Source: Rhynochetos jubatus
Taxonomy: Eukaryota > Chordata > Aves > Eurypygiformes > Rhynochetidae
Assembly: GCA_027574665.1 (NCBI GenBank)
Contig: CM050650.1
Span: forward strand, 54,109,304-54,173,303
Direction of reading: 5' to 3'
DNA length: 64,000 bases
Shown: one piece after another, positions 34,790 to 48,400 of the stretch
How positions within the stretch are numbered: position 1 is the first letter of the stretch
Layout of the letters: the number at the start of each line of letters is the position of its first letter
Made by a program: the position numbers and the translations under genes
The notes under the pieces: generated by a model
The model's input: the letters and a program-made list of their open reading frames with translations, nothing else
Told to the model about the DNA's origin: nothing
Database searches by the model: none

Positions 34790-35015
34790 TGAAATTTTTA
34801 TACTTGTTTTTACTGAATTGCACCTTGTGTTTTCAGACCGTTTCTTTAATTGATCGGTATTTCTGTGTTGACCCCAGAATTTCAGCAGGTGTCATCCCTT
34901 CATTCGGTAATGTTATCAAATTTAATATCAGTGCTCTTTAATGCATTTTTTTTTTCCAAGTCATGGATGAGAATATTGAGTGATAGGACCCAGAACTACA
35001 CCCAGGGGAAGTTTG
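34790..35015 (-). mobile_element. Possible old CR1 remnant, antisense
   Basis: Several blocks follow the order of the antisense CR1 text of copy 1. They are ACTTG...TTACTGAATTGCACCTTGTG (compare ACTTGCCCTTATTGAATTGCATTTGATG), TTCGGTAATGTTATCAAATTTA (compare the complement of the SKFADD region), and CCAAGTCATGGATGAGAATATTGAGTGATAGGACCCAGAACTACACCCAGGGGAA (compare CCAGGTCATTGATGAATATATTGAATAGGTCTGGACCCAGCACTGATCCCTGGGGAA). The order is conserved, but divergence is high and no frame survives. Confidence 0.6.
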
Positions 35016-35636
35016 CTTGATTTAAAAAATAATTAAAAAAAAAAAAAATCACGAAAAAGAAATATGTCTGGAATAGGAACAGATTTAATTTGCTTGTCTG
35101 TTCTAAAGCAGTGTGGCAACACCTGGGTCGTTACTGCAGCCTGCTGCAGGCAGTTCCTAAGTATGCTATCTGAACATCATGAAGTCTAGCTCATTTTCAG
35201 GTGTCAGACATTTCTATTTCCTAACTTGCTAGTTTCTATGCTACCCTGATCCTTTTTGTACTCAGCCATACTAATTTGACAGATTCCACTATTCTTCTCA
35301 TGTTAGCCAGTTAGGAAATGACGTAGGATACCAGTCTTTGTGTGATTTCAGTGGGTGACAGTTCAGCTGTCAAACTGGGAGCTTTTCCCAACTTGCCCCT
35401 TGAATCTGGAACAGCTTCTCTTGTAGTTGCCTAGTTTTAAGTATTGCTTGACTACACGTTTTGGGATGAGAATTTTTCGTGGGGACACACCAAAAGGCAC
35501 CAAGAAACATAGTACTGTGTGTATAGAATGGACTGCATTTTTGTTAAGGTAAACCTTGCTAAGGAAATTAAGAGAAGGATACAAGTCATTGCAAAATATC
35601 TGGCACACATTGTGAGAGAAGGTAGGATAAAAATCT

Positions 35637-35691
35637 AAAAAAACCCCAAACCAACCAAACAAAAAAACTAACCAACCAACCAAACAAAAAA
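35637..35691 (+). repeat. A-rich (CCAA)n-like simple repeat
   Basis: Low-complexity stretch of CCAA and AAAC units with A runs. The complement gives a valine/phenylalanine/tryptophan-rich open frame that is an artefact of the repeat. Confidence 0.85.
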
Positions 35692-37317
35692 GATAAACCC
35701 CTTCATATTTCATCCATGTCCACTTGCTATGGGATACCAGAAAGCAGAGTTTGGGAACCAGATGAAAAGCAGAGTGAAGATGGAAAAAAAGATTAATGAG
35801 GCTTTGAAGTGCATGTATTAAAGAGCTACCTAGCTGTAGAGATAGATTGCAGTTCTAATAAAATCAAAACACATTCAAATAAAACTGAAATAATGTGCTT
35901 AATGGCACCTTATTTTTTTGTTCATTAGGTTTTCTCTGCACAGTCTTGATAGAGAGTTGCATATAGTTCTAACAAAGAGTTTTCATTATCGAATATTCAG
36001 ATTCAATTGCATCTGGCCAATGTTTCTAAACGTTCATTAAAAGATGCCTTTCATTATATGGAATTATAGCCTGGAAATTTGTCATTAGAGGGTGGAAGCA
36101 AAAGCAAAGAGCACCAGAAATATCACTGATAAACCCAATGTCTGCGATATATCCATTATGGTACTTGCTGTAGATCTTATAATTTGGATAGATGGAGTCA
36201 TATCAGATGTTTGATTTTTTTTCTTTTTTTTTATGTGAACTAAACCACTGAAAGCTTTGAATTTCTTATGAATCATAGTTATAAATTTTGGTATGTTTGA
36301 ATGTAACAAGTACAGTTAATGTGGACATTTTTCCTAAGAAATTGATCTGTGGAACAAGTTAGCACTCTAGTCTTCAGTATGTTAACAGGCATATAAATAT
36401 AAACATTAATGGATTTGGACAAACTGGTAAGTATAGAAAAAGTCAGTATTCTTTAATACTTATTATCATAAAGGTGTTTTTCTTAATTTAGAATCTTTCT
36501 CTGCATTAGTTTGGAATCAATTATCCAAAATCTTTGTATCTGTATTCCAGTGGTACTTAAATATAGTACATACGCAGAATTACCAGTAAGTTTTCAAAAA
36601 CTGTACTTATATGTGCCAGTTTCTCTTCTAATGGTATTAGAATTATAAAACTGGTAGATAAACAAATCTGAATTATATCTTAATGAAGTTTCCAAGGTTC
36701 TGTTTGCTGGGTAATAAAGCCAAATAGGTATTTTTATCATGTTCCACCTTCTTTGCTTCACTGAATGCAGTGCTGTAGAGTGAATTAAAGGTATGGGTTT
36801 CGTGTTGGGGTTTTTTTGGTATTTATGATTTAAAAAATGAAGAATAACAAAAATGTTTTGAAAGGCAAGAAAGGAAGCAGAAAAATCCCTTTTTGAATGT
36901 TTAAAAAAAATAATGTTTACTCTACCTTTTTTTCATGGTCAAAATGAAAATTTTGACAGGATGTTAGCCTTGCACAGAGGAAACCAGTTGTAGGCACAGA
37001 GCCTTTTACACGTGATGAAGAAATTGCAGTAAGTCAGTTTGTATTCCAGTGAAAACTGGTCAGTGGGATTTTGCTGTGCTAATCTTCTCTGCACACCTCT
37101 GAAAAAGTTCCCTCTGTTACAGCTGGTACAGCTATGCTGAGCTCAGCAATTGCAGGGGTTTCCTGTTAGGTTGGATTTGTGCTGAGCAGTGTCGTTCTGC
37201 TAAGTTGCTGGTTTTCAAGTTGAGATCTCTAGCCCCCTTCCTGCCTTCGGACCACAAAGGGCTCCATGACATGATGACTGAGAACATTGTTGCAGATGTG
37301 TATTATTTCAGGTGTGT

Positions 37318-37398
37318 AAAAAAAAAACCAAAAAAAAAAAAAAACAACCCCAAAAAAAAAACCCAAACACCAAACAAAAAAAAAAAAAACCCAAAAAA
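37318..37398 (+). repeat. A/C-only low-complexity tract, 81 nt
   Basis: The tract consists only of A runs (up to about 15) broken by short C runs. It gives lysine/proline-rich open frames that are not genes. No retroposon body adjoins it, so it is not evidently a poly-A tail. Confidence 0.9.
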
Positions 37399-40157
37399 CT
37401 ATGACATTTCTAAGGATGTCCACTGCTCTACTGGGAGAAAGAAAAGAGAGACACCTATAAAATGCCAAAGGCTGAGAACAAACTGCAGCAACCACCCCCA
37501 GTGTATTGTTTCTGGCAGTCTTGTCTGGCGTGGGTATGCGCTGCCAGCCACGGGTGTCCTGTTCGAGCTACCACTCCTACTGTTGGACCCTTTCAGGTGT
37601 TTTCTGTAGCAGGAAATTTTTCATGGTGGAAAGAAAAGAGTGAAGAAATTGCATCAAATAAAACAATAACTGGCACCGGAGAGCCATGAACTGGTTTTGA
37701 TTGTGGGTGTATTTCCTGTTTCTTGCTTAAATAATTTATTGTCTGGAAGCAGAACAGATCTGATTCTCTTCTCATTACTCACTGGCACTTTCATTTATTT
37801 TGGAGGTGCAGTTCTTAATGATTAGGGGTGCTTGGCTGGGGAGTCATTTATCAAAGCCTGGATTTCCAGGCCAGAAGACTCCTCAGACAGCTATTGCACT
37901 GTTCCTTTCTTTTGGACGTCCGATGATGTAAGGGATGGTATGCCAGTAAAGGTTGTATTGGCGCCTGGAAGTTTGAGATGGTAACCAAATGAAGAGAACA
38001 AAGCTGGATTTTCACAAGACACACGAAATTTGGCAGTAGATGGATCCCAGCTCCCTTAGACTGCTGCTTGTGATTCCCACCAAGGGAAAACCCTGCTCCA
38101 GGAAAATACTCAAAACTCCATATTTTCCATGTTGGCTTTCTCTCTTCATCTCTACTCAATTCGTTCCGCATGATATCTAAATTGTTCAGATGGAGTGATC
38201 CTATTTCAGTTGCTATCAGAGGGTCTTCAGTTCGTACATCAGCCCGTTTACCACTTCTTCCCATACTCCTCAGTCATTTTTTGGAAAGTTTTTTTCCAGA
38301 GTTGTAGTTAATCTTGTTTTCTGTGGTTCAGAACTGGCCACAGTAATATTTGTCCGTAATCCTGGTGACTGACCATCATTCTCTGTATAAACTTGGCTTG
38401 CTTCAAGCAAAAACCCCCACACTTCAGTGATTCCAAGAAAAAAGGAACATAACCACAAGGTTTCCCCAAAGGTTTTGCATACAGCTGATTCACTTAACCT
38501 CAAAGATAATAAATTATGGAAAATTTTGGACTGCTTCCACTTATTCACCATGTTCTGCAAGCAGATTTTTTTTTTTTAATCTCCTGACAGAGACTGGAGG
38601 AGTCTGTTCAGCCAGCTCGAGTGTGCTGTTGAGCATGTTTGTGGAATGCATAATACCTCTGTTTTGAGACTTGATTATTCTGTCTGACTTGCTTCTAATG
38701 CCTTGGACTTTAAAGCTATTACAGGAAGGCAGAATATATTGTAAGGCAGAAAATTTTCTTTTTAAAGAATAAATACTCCTCTCCAGGGGGAAAAAAAAAA
38801 AAATCCTAAATCTAGAAGCATCTTGTCAGGCACCAGACAAGAGCAATGATGTCTTTAGTAAAGCTTTAGTAAAGGACTTCAGAGAAGTCATCCTAATAAT
38901 TTAATGACATAGGTTGCTTCGGGGCAATGGACTACATTGGTAATGAGGAAAGATGACCTCCTCTTCTATCGCTTTATCATTTTCACCACAGAAAGCCTCT
39001 TCTCGTGGCACTTAGTGATGTCAAACATATGCTGTCTGTGCCGGAGCATGTAAAAGCTGCCTAATAATGTTCTCCATCTTAGATAGGCTTGTTGTGTTGG
39101 TGTAGTTACATGAAAACTTGAGCTAATGAACAGTGGTTTCAGAGTTCATGGTATTCATTCCTAAGTCCCTGATTTTTACTGTGCAGATCTCCTTTTTGTA
39201 CTACTTTGTCATCTCTTAATAGGCAATAGTTCATAGACTGGCTTTACCTTGGTTTTTCTCCGTTGTTGTGATATTTGTAATGCTGAATTTTTCTTTTGTT
39301 TTTACACTAACCTGGTCTGATACATATTCTCAGAGAAACGGCCCTACATGTGAAAGTAGATCCTGTCTTAAGTTCTTAAAATTGGTAAATTCCCAACTCA
39401 GGAGTCATGCTTAATGAGCTTTTCGTGGTCTCTTCTTGTGTTGGAAAGTCACTGTCTTTCCTACAGGTTTTCTACAGAAATATTCTGACCTAAGTGCATG
39501 TGTGTTAGGATATTTCTGCATGCATTAAGGCTCCTGTAGTGTGGCCCCTGTTTTGCAAGCAGAATGGAAGCAAGCCCAGTTCTATGATACAATGATCAGT
39601 GAGAGCACGTGCAGGGCTTCACAGGGTTAAGGAACTGGCTGGCGTACCCTAGAGCCTCCCAGTTCCACTCCATCGCAGCTGGATTTGTTGAGTTATTTTA
39701 GTGGTTTTTTACTTAGGGTATGGTATGAATCATACAGCAAAAGGTTTCATTTTTATTACTGAAAACAAATACTCATTTAAAACTGGAACCCAAAAGAATT
39801 CAGACTATTGAATTGATGTGGCATCCTGTGGATGCTGAGATCAGCTCTGGCTCATGTGCCTGAGAAGCAGATCTGGCAGGGGAAGGGAGTGAACTCAGCT
39901 AGCTCGTGGCATTTGGGGCAGTGTAGGGGAGTGGGGACCTTTCCTACCTCTGCTCTTCCTTAGTAAGTTATTCTGACTAGGTTTCAAACCAGTACTCCTT
40001 ATTTCCTTGATTTGTGTCTGCCTGGCAATTAGTTTCTATCGCTGTTAATTGCTTCTGGATTTGAGTGAGCAACTGTCATGAAAAAGACCTTTACAAAATG
40101 GGCCAAAATTCTACTATTGTCTTTTAAGTGGATACAGTAGTAATTAGACTGTGCTGT

Positions 40158-40189
40158 AAAAAAAAAAACAAAAAAAAAAACCAAAAAAC
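40158..40189 (+). repeat. A-rich tract interrupted by C
   Basis: About 32 nt of A runs with single or double C interruptions, of the same character as the tract at 37318. Confidence 0.85.
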
Positions 40190-42369
40190 ATTCTCAGAAC
40201 AGAAATCAAACCTACAGGATGTATGTTCAAACCCAGGGATATTTTGATGTATTTTTAATCATTAAAAAATTACAAAGGAAGGAAAATGCAGTATGCGTAC
40301 TAAGAACGTACATTACTGATAAGGAAAGATAAAGTTGGTTAAGTTACTGGCTCCTTAATTAATTTTAAAGAATATCTCAAAAATGTTACGTCTGTATAGC
40401 TCAGACATTCTTGACACTGCTTTGTAAGTTCTTGTGTAAACTGTGGCTGTAATTATTTCTTTTCTCAAGAGAAGGTGGTAATTCAGATCCTTCTCTACAC
40501 CAAAATGGCCCACAATAGGTGATTGCTAAAGATATAGTTAATATATATATAGGTAAAATTCCTTTCTACTTAGGTAAGCATAAACTGCCTATGCTTCAGA
40601 GGGATGAGGAAAAATGGTAGTTTTCATATAATGTTTATGGCATTTCTCATGTGTTAACTTGTTTAAACAGCAAAAATGCTTTTTAGCAAATATCACTTGT
40701 TTTAGTGTGGATCATACTGAAGCAATTGTCCTGACACAATTAACTACAGTGTCAGTCTTTCAGCTGGCTTAATTACAAAGAGGAGGAAGTTGCTATAAAT
40801 TATGTAGTAACAGCCTGCTCCTACAGGAAAGTTAAATCCTGAATTGAGTGTCAAAAAAGAGGCACTAACAGAGCTTTCTTTGCTTCCCTCCCAGGTGTAA
40901 CTCTGGGGTTTGCTGAAATGCTTAATTTCAAGTCCATCTTGCCGTGTATGGAGCAGCTATTGGAAAACCATACACAACTCCATTAGCAGTCTGGGAACTG
41001 AATTACTTTCTGGGCAATTAGAATTGTATCAGAGGAATGGATAATAGAAATTATCCTGAATATAAGGGATCAGTCATATTATCTGTGGCATTAAATGAAT
41101 CATCTGGGTTGCTCAAAGGATGAGTGTTTGTGTCAGATGTATACAAAGATGAGTGTTTCTGGTATGCTTCAGAAGCATCAAAAGCATGGAAAGACATCAC
41201 ACTCACACACACTTCTTCCTGCCTCCTGGATCCAGAAATCTCTGGGATCTTCTGGCATTCTGAAAAACAATGTGACACAGTTTCCTTTTGTCCAGGCTGA
41301 CAAAAGAGCAGCTTTTTGGTGCCACGTTAGGCACTTCCACTAGCCTGTGTTGCCCCAGAGGCGGTATCTGCTGCCCATTCAACACCCCAGGAATGGAGAT
41401 ACTCATGAGTGGGACGTGCTTTTTGCAGTCCACCTCCGTGTGATGTTTGGGTATCTAGTAGGCGCTTGTGGAAATGATTCTCGTACTTGTGCTGACGTAA
41501 GGCTAGAGCAGAGGTATTTTTGCTGTCCTTGGCAGGAGGATGACTGAGAGAAGAGGCATGTGTGGCCCGAGGGGAACTTTCAGACTTGCTGCAAGGATTC
41601 ATTTTCTGCTGGGACATGTTGGGAAAGCTCCTGATTAATCCCTTGGGAGAGGGGTTTAGGAAGGAGAGTTGCAGGAAATACAGCCTATGGGTGTGCGCAG
41701 TAGGGTCTATTTTATTTATTGGTGTGTGTTTGTAAATAATGGGTAAAAAGTCTGAAATTGTTGCCTTTTTTATTACAGCTAACTAGGAAGGGAGCACTTA
41801 ATTTTAGAAGGGTCTTTTTTCTGAAGCTTTTCGTCTGAATTAGAAGAGTACCTTGAAAGGGCAGGTGTAATGACATCAGCATATGACTTCCATTCAGTCA
41901 GTACTGTTTGGGAACAAAAAGGTAGCTTGGAGGTTGGGGAAAATCCATGTTGGAAGAGAGATAAGTGAATGCACGTCAGCTCCATCAGACCAAACTCTGA
42001 TGGAGGCTTTTCATACTTCATTATTTAAGAAATTTGTGTGAGGTTAACTGTGCTTACTTGCTTAAAATGTACAATGATGCAGCTGACAGGTTTTATCATA
42101 CAAATAATTGAATGCCATGATTATTTAATTCAAGTTGCCTTGGCCCATTTATGTTTTTGCCAAAATGACGACCTGCATCTATTCTTCTATCACAAATGCA
42201 GCCAAAACAAATTAGTTTTTTTCTCTTACTAATCAAAACCTAAAGCATAGGGTATTTATTTTCCTTGAATTATGTGATACCACAGAACCAATAGGATAGA
42301 GGTTCCATGAATTGGCAAGTTTTGAAGCTGCATTGGATGACTTTTATCTCCATCCTTTTCTTTTTGTAG

Positions 42370-42413
42370 GAAATTCCACTTATTTGGATGACCACGGACC
42401 ACCCCCTCAGAAG
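42370..42413 (+). CDS. UST: UST coding exon 2 (luminal stem segment)
   Basis: This 44-nt internal exon of uronyl 2-sulfotransferase follows a strong polypyrimidine stretch ending TTTTTGTAG and is followed by the donor GTGAGC. Its first two bases (GA) complete a glycine codon begun in exon 1, so intron 1 is phase 1. The remaining 14 codons read NSTYLDDHGPPPQK and end on a codon boundary (phase 0). From memory of vertebrate UST, this is the stem just after the single N-terminal membrane anchor, at roughly residues 83-97 of about 406. NST is an N-glycosylation sequon, consistent with a luminal Golgi position. Because 44 is not a multiple of 3, skipping this exon would shift the frame. TGAC ending near 42341 is a plausible branch point about 30 nt upstream of the exon. 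Confidence 0.95.
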
Positions 42414-45400
42414 GTGAGCTTCTATTATTTTCTGTTTGCTTTTTTTTTTCTTGTTTTGGTTTTTAATGAATTGTATGTTTACTTCTGTGCAAATCAACTC
42501 TGCTGAGTTTACATCAACCGCACTTGGCCTTTCCAATGTTTTTCCTCCCAGTGTTTTCAGGCATTTGCAAGTAACTTGGGTTAAATCTCTGTGATTAAAC
42601 TAATGGAATTTTTGTCATTGAGTCAAGGGGAGGCAGAACTTTAGTCATGTTTTGTCTGTCAGCACATTCATGCAAAACTAAGATGCTGCATTTGGAACTA
42701 ATAAGGCAAGTGAAGGTTGCCTTTTTACTGGCAGCAGTTCCTAGGACATGGGCTCTGCTGCATGTGCAATGCTTTTAAGCAGAGCAATAGGATATATTTA
42801 ATGAATGTGTGTAATTAGTCCTTTTTTAGGTATAAAGTACACTGTTCCCATAACATATGACTCTGCAGCATTGACTTTTCCCTCACCCATCATCATGGCA
42901 CACCACACGACATTGCAGGTGAGGACCAGCCTCGTGATGTTTCAAGAGGAAGAAGTTCAAGCAGGCATTTAAGTTCTCTTGTTCTCTTTTGTTCTACCTT
43001 GTGTTGATTTATTCTCTAAAACATGGTTTTGTACTATCTTGTGTCTGTCTTTACAGACAAGAAAGCTATTATAATTCCTTTTGTGTAGTAGCTATGTTAA
43101 AAAAAAAGAAAAAGGAAAAAAACAAACCACAAAACCAAAAAGAACCCAACAGCTCTTTTGTCATGTTCTAATTTCTCCAAGCTCACTTTTTTTTTGTGTA
43201 GGCATAGTTTGTAGTATCTTACTGAGGTATTTAGGTAGAACTGGAACTTAGATACCCTGAATGCTTTTGGAAGCCCTGTTAGTATTTAAGTAGAAACTTT
43301 ACCCGTTCTATGAACTCCCCATGAAAGGATGAGATTCTGTGGTCACTTGTAGGCAAAAAGTGGAGTCTGCTGGTGAAAGGCTTGTTTTTTCCTCAGCAGT
43401 GCAGGATTCACGCCGGGCTGATGTGGGTGAGCGAGAACAATTACCTGAAAACATGTCTGTCTTCTAGCTTACTTTTCAGACAGGTTATTTGGCTGATGTG
43501 ATCCACCGTGAATGCTAGTGCAGCAGGTGAAAGTGAGAGGTTAGAGATGGGATGGAGGTGAATGCCGCTCTCTGAGGGTAGTCCTTGCTCATCTCTTGTT
43601 CTAACTGACCACAGAATTGCATCCTGACTCTCCAGGCTTTGAGTTTAAATGCTCAACCACGTGTGTGCATGAGTGTGCTGAAACGGTTGGCTTTTGGTCA
43701 GCGGACGGAGGGTAATGTGGAAAGCAGTTTGACTTGGCTTAGTTATCAGTGAAAGTAAGCTACAGTAATGTGGGTTTCTTCACATTTTTGCTACAAACTC
43801 TGTGTGCACAAGACCTGTAATTTTCAGCTGATACTTGGAAATTTATTACACTCCTAAAGTTCAGACAGCTCAATTAGAGGAATGATGTACATCTGATTTT
43901 CTTTCTCTCAACACAGATTACTCACTTTCTCTGCCTGCCTAGTTGCAAAAACCAATTGATGTAGACAGGAGTGACAAAATCAACCTGTTAATTATTACTG
44001 ATATGGGACAAGGGGGAAGCTTAAGGCTAAAGAAATGTTTCACACTTATAATTTATTTAGTACTTTCTTGTGCTCTTGAAAGATATTTTTGATATTTTAT
44101 TGCTATTTGGGTACTATCTGCTTCTCCTGTCCAAAAGTACAGCATCTTGCATGGAGCAAAGCATTGTTTGTCATGTTTCCACAGTGAACACTCAGCTTGG
44201 AAGAATAAACAATGCTTATTCCTGACCTGTATGTTTCATGCTTGCGTTAGCATTCTGAAATGTCTAGCTGTGCCAGTAAGGAAAAGGCTGTAATCTAGAT
44301 AAGAGTTTTTAACCTTGAAACCTTTATTCAGATTTTGGTCCATTTGTTTTAAGAAATTATGCATTGCTAATTAATGGTGCTGTGGATGGGAACTGTACTC
44401 CAATGGGCAGTAGCAGTTGGACAGATTTATCCAACCCAGATACTTTCCTGTTTATAATAATACTAATGAATGCATTATATATATATACACACTATATATA
44501 CTATTATATAATAATACTAATGAATGTATATTAAATTAAGTAAAACTTCTGCATATCTAAACATGTAATTTTGGGCTGTGTTCACACAACTTCATCCAGC
44601 TGCATCCGAGCTGTCTGTAAAAAGGCCAGCCAATTAGATACCCACACAGTTGATCGATTGGTTGTGTAGGTACTCTTTGATTAGCTCCTTACAGTCAGTA
44701 AAGTTTTAGTGGTTCCTCTGTAATCATACTCACTTCTAAAAGCTTGGTGAATAGCTCAGTGAATAACAGGCTATAGCCATGTATAAGTTGCGTATATTTT
44801 CCTTTTTAAAGTACTTGCCTGTGTTTAGAAACTGATAAAAGATGGATGCCCACATTTTGATCATCCCTTGAACAACATGTAGGTAAGCCTGCTTGTTCTT
44901 GAGTGAGTTTTTTGTTTTGTTTTTCATTCTTCTAATCAAAACATGGGCAGGAATTGGTAAAAAGGCAGACAATTCCTGGTATTTGCTTAGGGTCATGTTT
45001 TGCACAAAGATGCTCTTGCTTTGTGTCTCTTGGGCGTTGCATTACTGGCTAAGTGCAATTATTTACCTTCCTACAGCTTCAGCTCTCAACTGTGAACTTT
45101 GTGTGAGTGAAACTAAATTCACTGTAATTGTCATTGCCTTTCAGGTAGCCTCTATTTATAAGACTAGATAACTGTCTACAGTTAAACTAATAGACGGTTA
45201 AGGTTAATGAACAGTTTAATTTGACATATAAAAAAGCATCAAAAGAAATTAATCCTGAATTCAACATTTAAAATACTTAATTACAAATAGTATTTTCAGT
45301 TGTGATCCTGACAGAGTACAAGGTGACATGATGCACCTTTCTTTAGAAGCGCATGTAACACACAGACGAAAAAGCCCTCGATTTATTTCTTTCAATCCTG

Positions 45401-48400
45401 ACAGTCACTTACTCTGGAAAACATGCCTTTGCCCTGCTTCGTTCAGCTGTGGTCAGTCCTACGTGGCTCTGTTATGCGAAGCTCTCCAGCATTTACCTGA
45501 TGGCTGCTGTATTCATCAGAGGGAATTACAGCATCCCCTGAATGAAATGAAAGCATGAGAGAGGGATTTGGTAGGTATAGGAAGCAAATTTTAGAGTCAA
45601 AAGAATTTTAACTTTATGTGTCTGCTTAAAAATGCTTCAAAACTAGACACTGAGATAATGAACAACATTCCACTGCTCGGGGTTGAAATGAGCTATAGCT
45701 ACTCTCGGTGGTATGTAGTTAGCTGTAGTGGAAGGCCACCAACAGTTGATATGCACTGGACCGTAGCTGTTTGGCAGAGTATGTTCCAGTGTTTTGTTGG
45801 AAATCCTATTAGTTTTGGCTTTTCATCATGGCTAGGTGCCAAAACTTTTTTTTTTAAACACTGCATTTGGGTTTTTTCCCAGGAAGAACTGAAAATAGCA
45901 CTTGTTCTCTGAATAAAGAATAGTGTCATCACATTTCAGGAGATCAGGGTACTGGGCTGTTTTTCAAATAAAGGTGTCAGTAGCAGTTTTCTCAGTGCAA
46001 GGAGAGAAGGAAGGCTTTGCTCAGTGCTGTATGCAAACATTGCTGGTGTGGTTCTGCTTCTGCCTTTAAGGCCAGTTGAGCCAGCTTGTCAAGTCCTAGA
46101 ACCAGTAAAGGTTACTTGACTGTTAAAGATGAGCAAGGGTTAGGCTTGCCACTGGTACGAAGATTGTGTCTGGCAAAGGCCACTCTTCTTTGGCCCTTAG
46201 GCACCAAAGACTTGACCCAGAGATTGATTAATCCTGGATTTTCATGAGTTCTAATACAGATCTGTGTGTGCTACTCTGCAGGTATATGCAACCTCCAGTA
46301 ACCCTAGCACACCCCTGGTCTTGCTGGTGTTAGTATGTGACAGATAAAAAAGAAATATTGTTGACCCAAACAGAACCTCGCAGTCTGTCAGTAAAAATTA
46401 ACTCTTCAAGTCAAAACACTTGAATTCCCTGCTTCAAATTTCTGTCTCACTACCTCCTGGGGTTTTTCGTACTTGTCTGAAAATACAATTGTTAAGGTTT
46501 TTGCAAAGGGATCCTTCATTTATCCTTTCTCTGTAAATTGGAGTCTGAAGTGATACAGCTTATTCTATAGCTGATGCTAGCTTGTTTTTAAAAACACCTG
46601 TGAAACTGTTGTTCATTAGTGACTGATGGTGTCCTGATAATGTTTTGTGTGTGAGCATTTCAGTGAATCAAACAGGTATGTTCTGTTCCAGTATTGGGCT
46701 AACTAAGTCCTTAGCAAAACTTCAACTTCCTGAGGGTTTTTTCCCCACATCCAAGATAATGAAGCTGACCTCTGAGGGCAAGTGATGCTATTTTTATCAA
46801 ACCTCCTGTTGTTATTGATTGAAAGCTTTTCCCCTGAGAACTTGGAAGGAGCATCAGGATATCTCCCTCGTGGTGCACCTGACGTATATGTGTAAAGGAG
46901 CTGTGCACATAGGTGATGGATGAATTACATTCAAGTAGTCTATTCTTTTTTTGACAGTTTTCCCATGGGATGCCTGCCCTGGACCCAGTCGGTGTCTTGG
47001 CAGCTGTTTAAGTGTCAGCAAAGCCCTATGCTTAGCACCTGTGTGACAGTGCTTCAGAGCTTTAAGGGAATACAAAAAAAGGACGTGTGTTGGGATAAGG
47101 TCAGAATGAAAAGCAACAAAATGCATAACAAAATAAGTTTGATATGATTTTATTGGTTTGAAGCTGGAAAGGGGATAAATATCCTTTTCACCATTCTTTT
47201 ACTTCTTACCTAGTACTTACATGGTAATTGTTCATGCTTTGCTTATGGCTCAGGACTTTGGGAAGAGACAGCAGAATCCTTGAGCGGCCTTTGTTGTGTG
47301 TGTACTGTACCCAGTCCTTGTCAACCTCTGTTGTCAAGCAGATTTTTTTTTTTAATTCTATTTGTCTTTTAAGTCTTACTAGAAGCTGATGTCAGCATTG
47401 CCGCATTACACTGAGGTTTTAGGTTCATCAGCTTTATTTTTTCCATTTCTTTTGTTAGCAGTACTGACAGCAGCCAAGAGCTGTGCATTTTTCTTTTAGT
47501 TTTGATTTTTTTGGTGGATATTTTCTGTTTCATTTGAACTTGTGTTTGAGTTCTAGCCATCTTTTTCGAGAACATGGTTTTACCCTTTCAGTGCTCTACA
47601 GTCTTCAGTGATTGATTTGTTAGGGATGAAGTGCTGGATTTTTAAAAGGAAACAAGTTTTGCTTGTTTTTTGGGATTAGGTTTTTTTAGGTACGTGCTTA
47701 TTAAGAATTCTAAGAGCATGAAGAGTCTGTGTTTTTAATAGAGTTGGAATTCTCTGTTTAGCTGTTCTGAAATAAATGGTGGATAATCTTTGAAGCAATC
47801 CATCCAGGGCAGGGTAGGAGGAGATTTCAGTGATTAAAAAAGCTCTATTCTCCTTGTAAAATGAAGAGCAGATCTTTTACTGTACAACTGAACTTTTGAG
47901 CCTGGTACACTCAATAAAATACTGCAATTTTAAAAAACATAGAATGTTTTCCCACTTCCCTCAGTTTATTAAAGGTCGTGTAAAATAATTGTAGAAATAT
48001 TGGGAATAATTATTTTATGGTATGTTGAGACAGTATCTCAAGGGGAGAAGAATCTGATTTTTTCCAGAAGGTTTTCCCTTTGTCTGTTATTTATAATCAA
48101 TTGAAATCCTGCTGAAGCTACAGGTGGTGAATGATATAGCACACACACATAGAGATACTGCCAAAAGCTAGAATTGAATCTGTACTAATAAATGTGAATT
48201 GGGTCATAAAATAATTTGAATAGTGTTGGAGTACTAATTGCTGTTTGTTTTGGTCATATTATTTATTGATCAAGAATCTTCAGGACAAGGAATCATTTTA
48301 TTGTTATTTACCAAAATAGAGAAAATTATTACTTATTTGTTAATACTGCTTCAGTTTATGGAATATCAGTAAGGTGTTGATGTGGGAAAGCTGACTCATA

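Larger units (their letters stand above)
35016..42369 (+). other. UST intron 1, 3' portion: no gene seen; A-rich tracts
   Basis: AT-rich intron leading to exon 2. It contains the (CCAA)-like tract at 35637-35691, A/C-rich tracts at 37318-37398 and 40158-40189, an exact 11-bp tandem pair CTTTAGTAAAG at 38853-38874, and T runs near 38568. Open frames at 37851-38264 (-) and 41327-41617 (-) have no recognisable domains. The last 27 bases are the pyrimidine-rich acceptor of exon 2. Confidence 0.6.

Noticed and set aside
37205-37609. 134-codon lysine/proline-rich frame
   Set aside because: It is a translation of the A/C low-complexity tract. Its flanks show no coding character.
41051-41617. Several medium frames near exon 2 considered as an alternative UST exon
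   Set aside because: No similarity to UST or another family and no convincing acceptor/donor pair. Exon 2 itself fits the protein without it.
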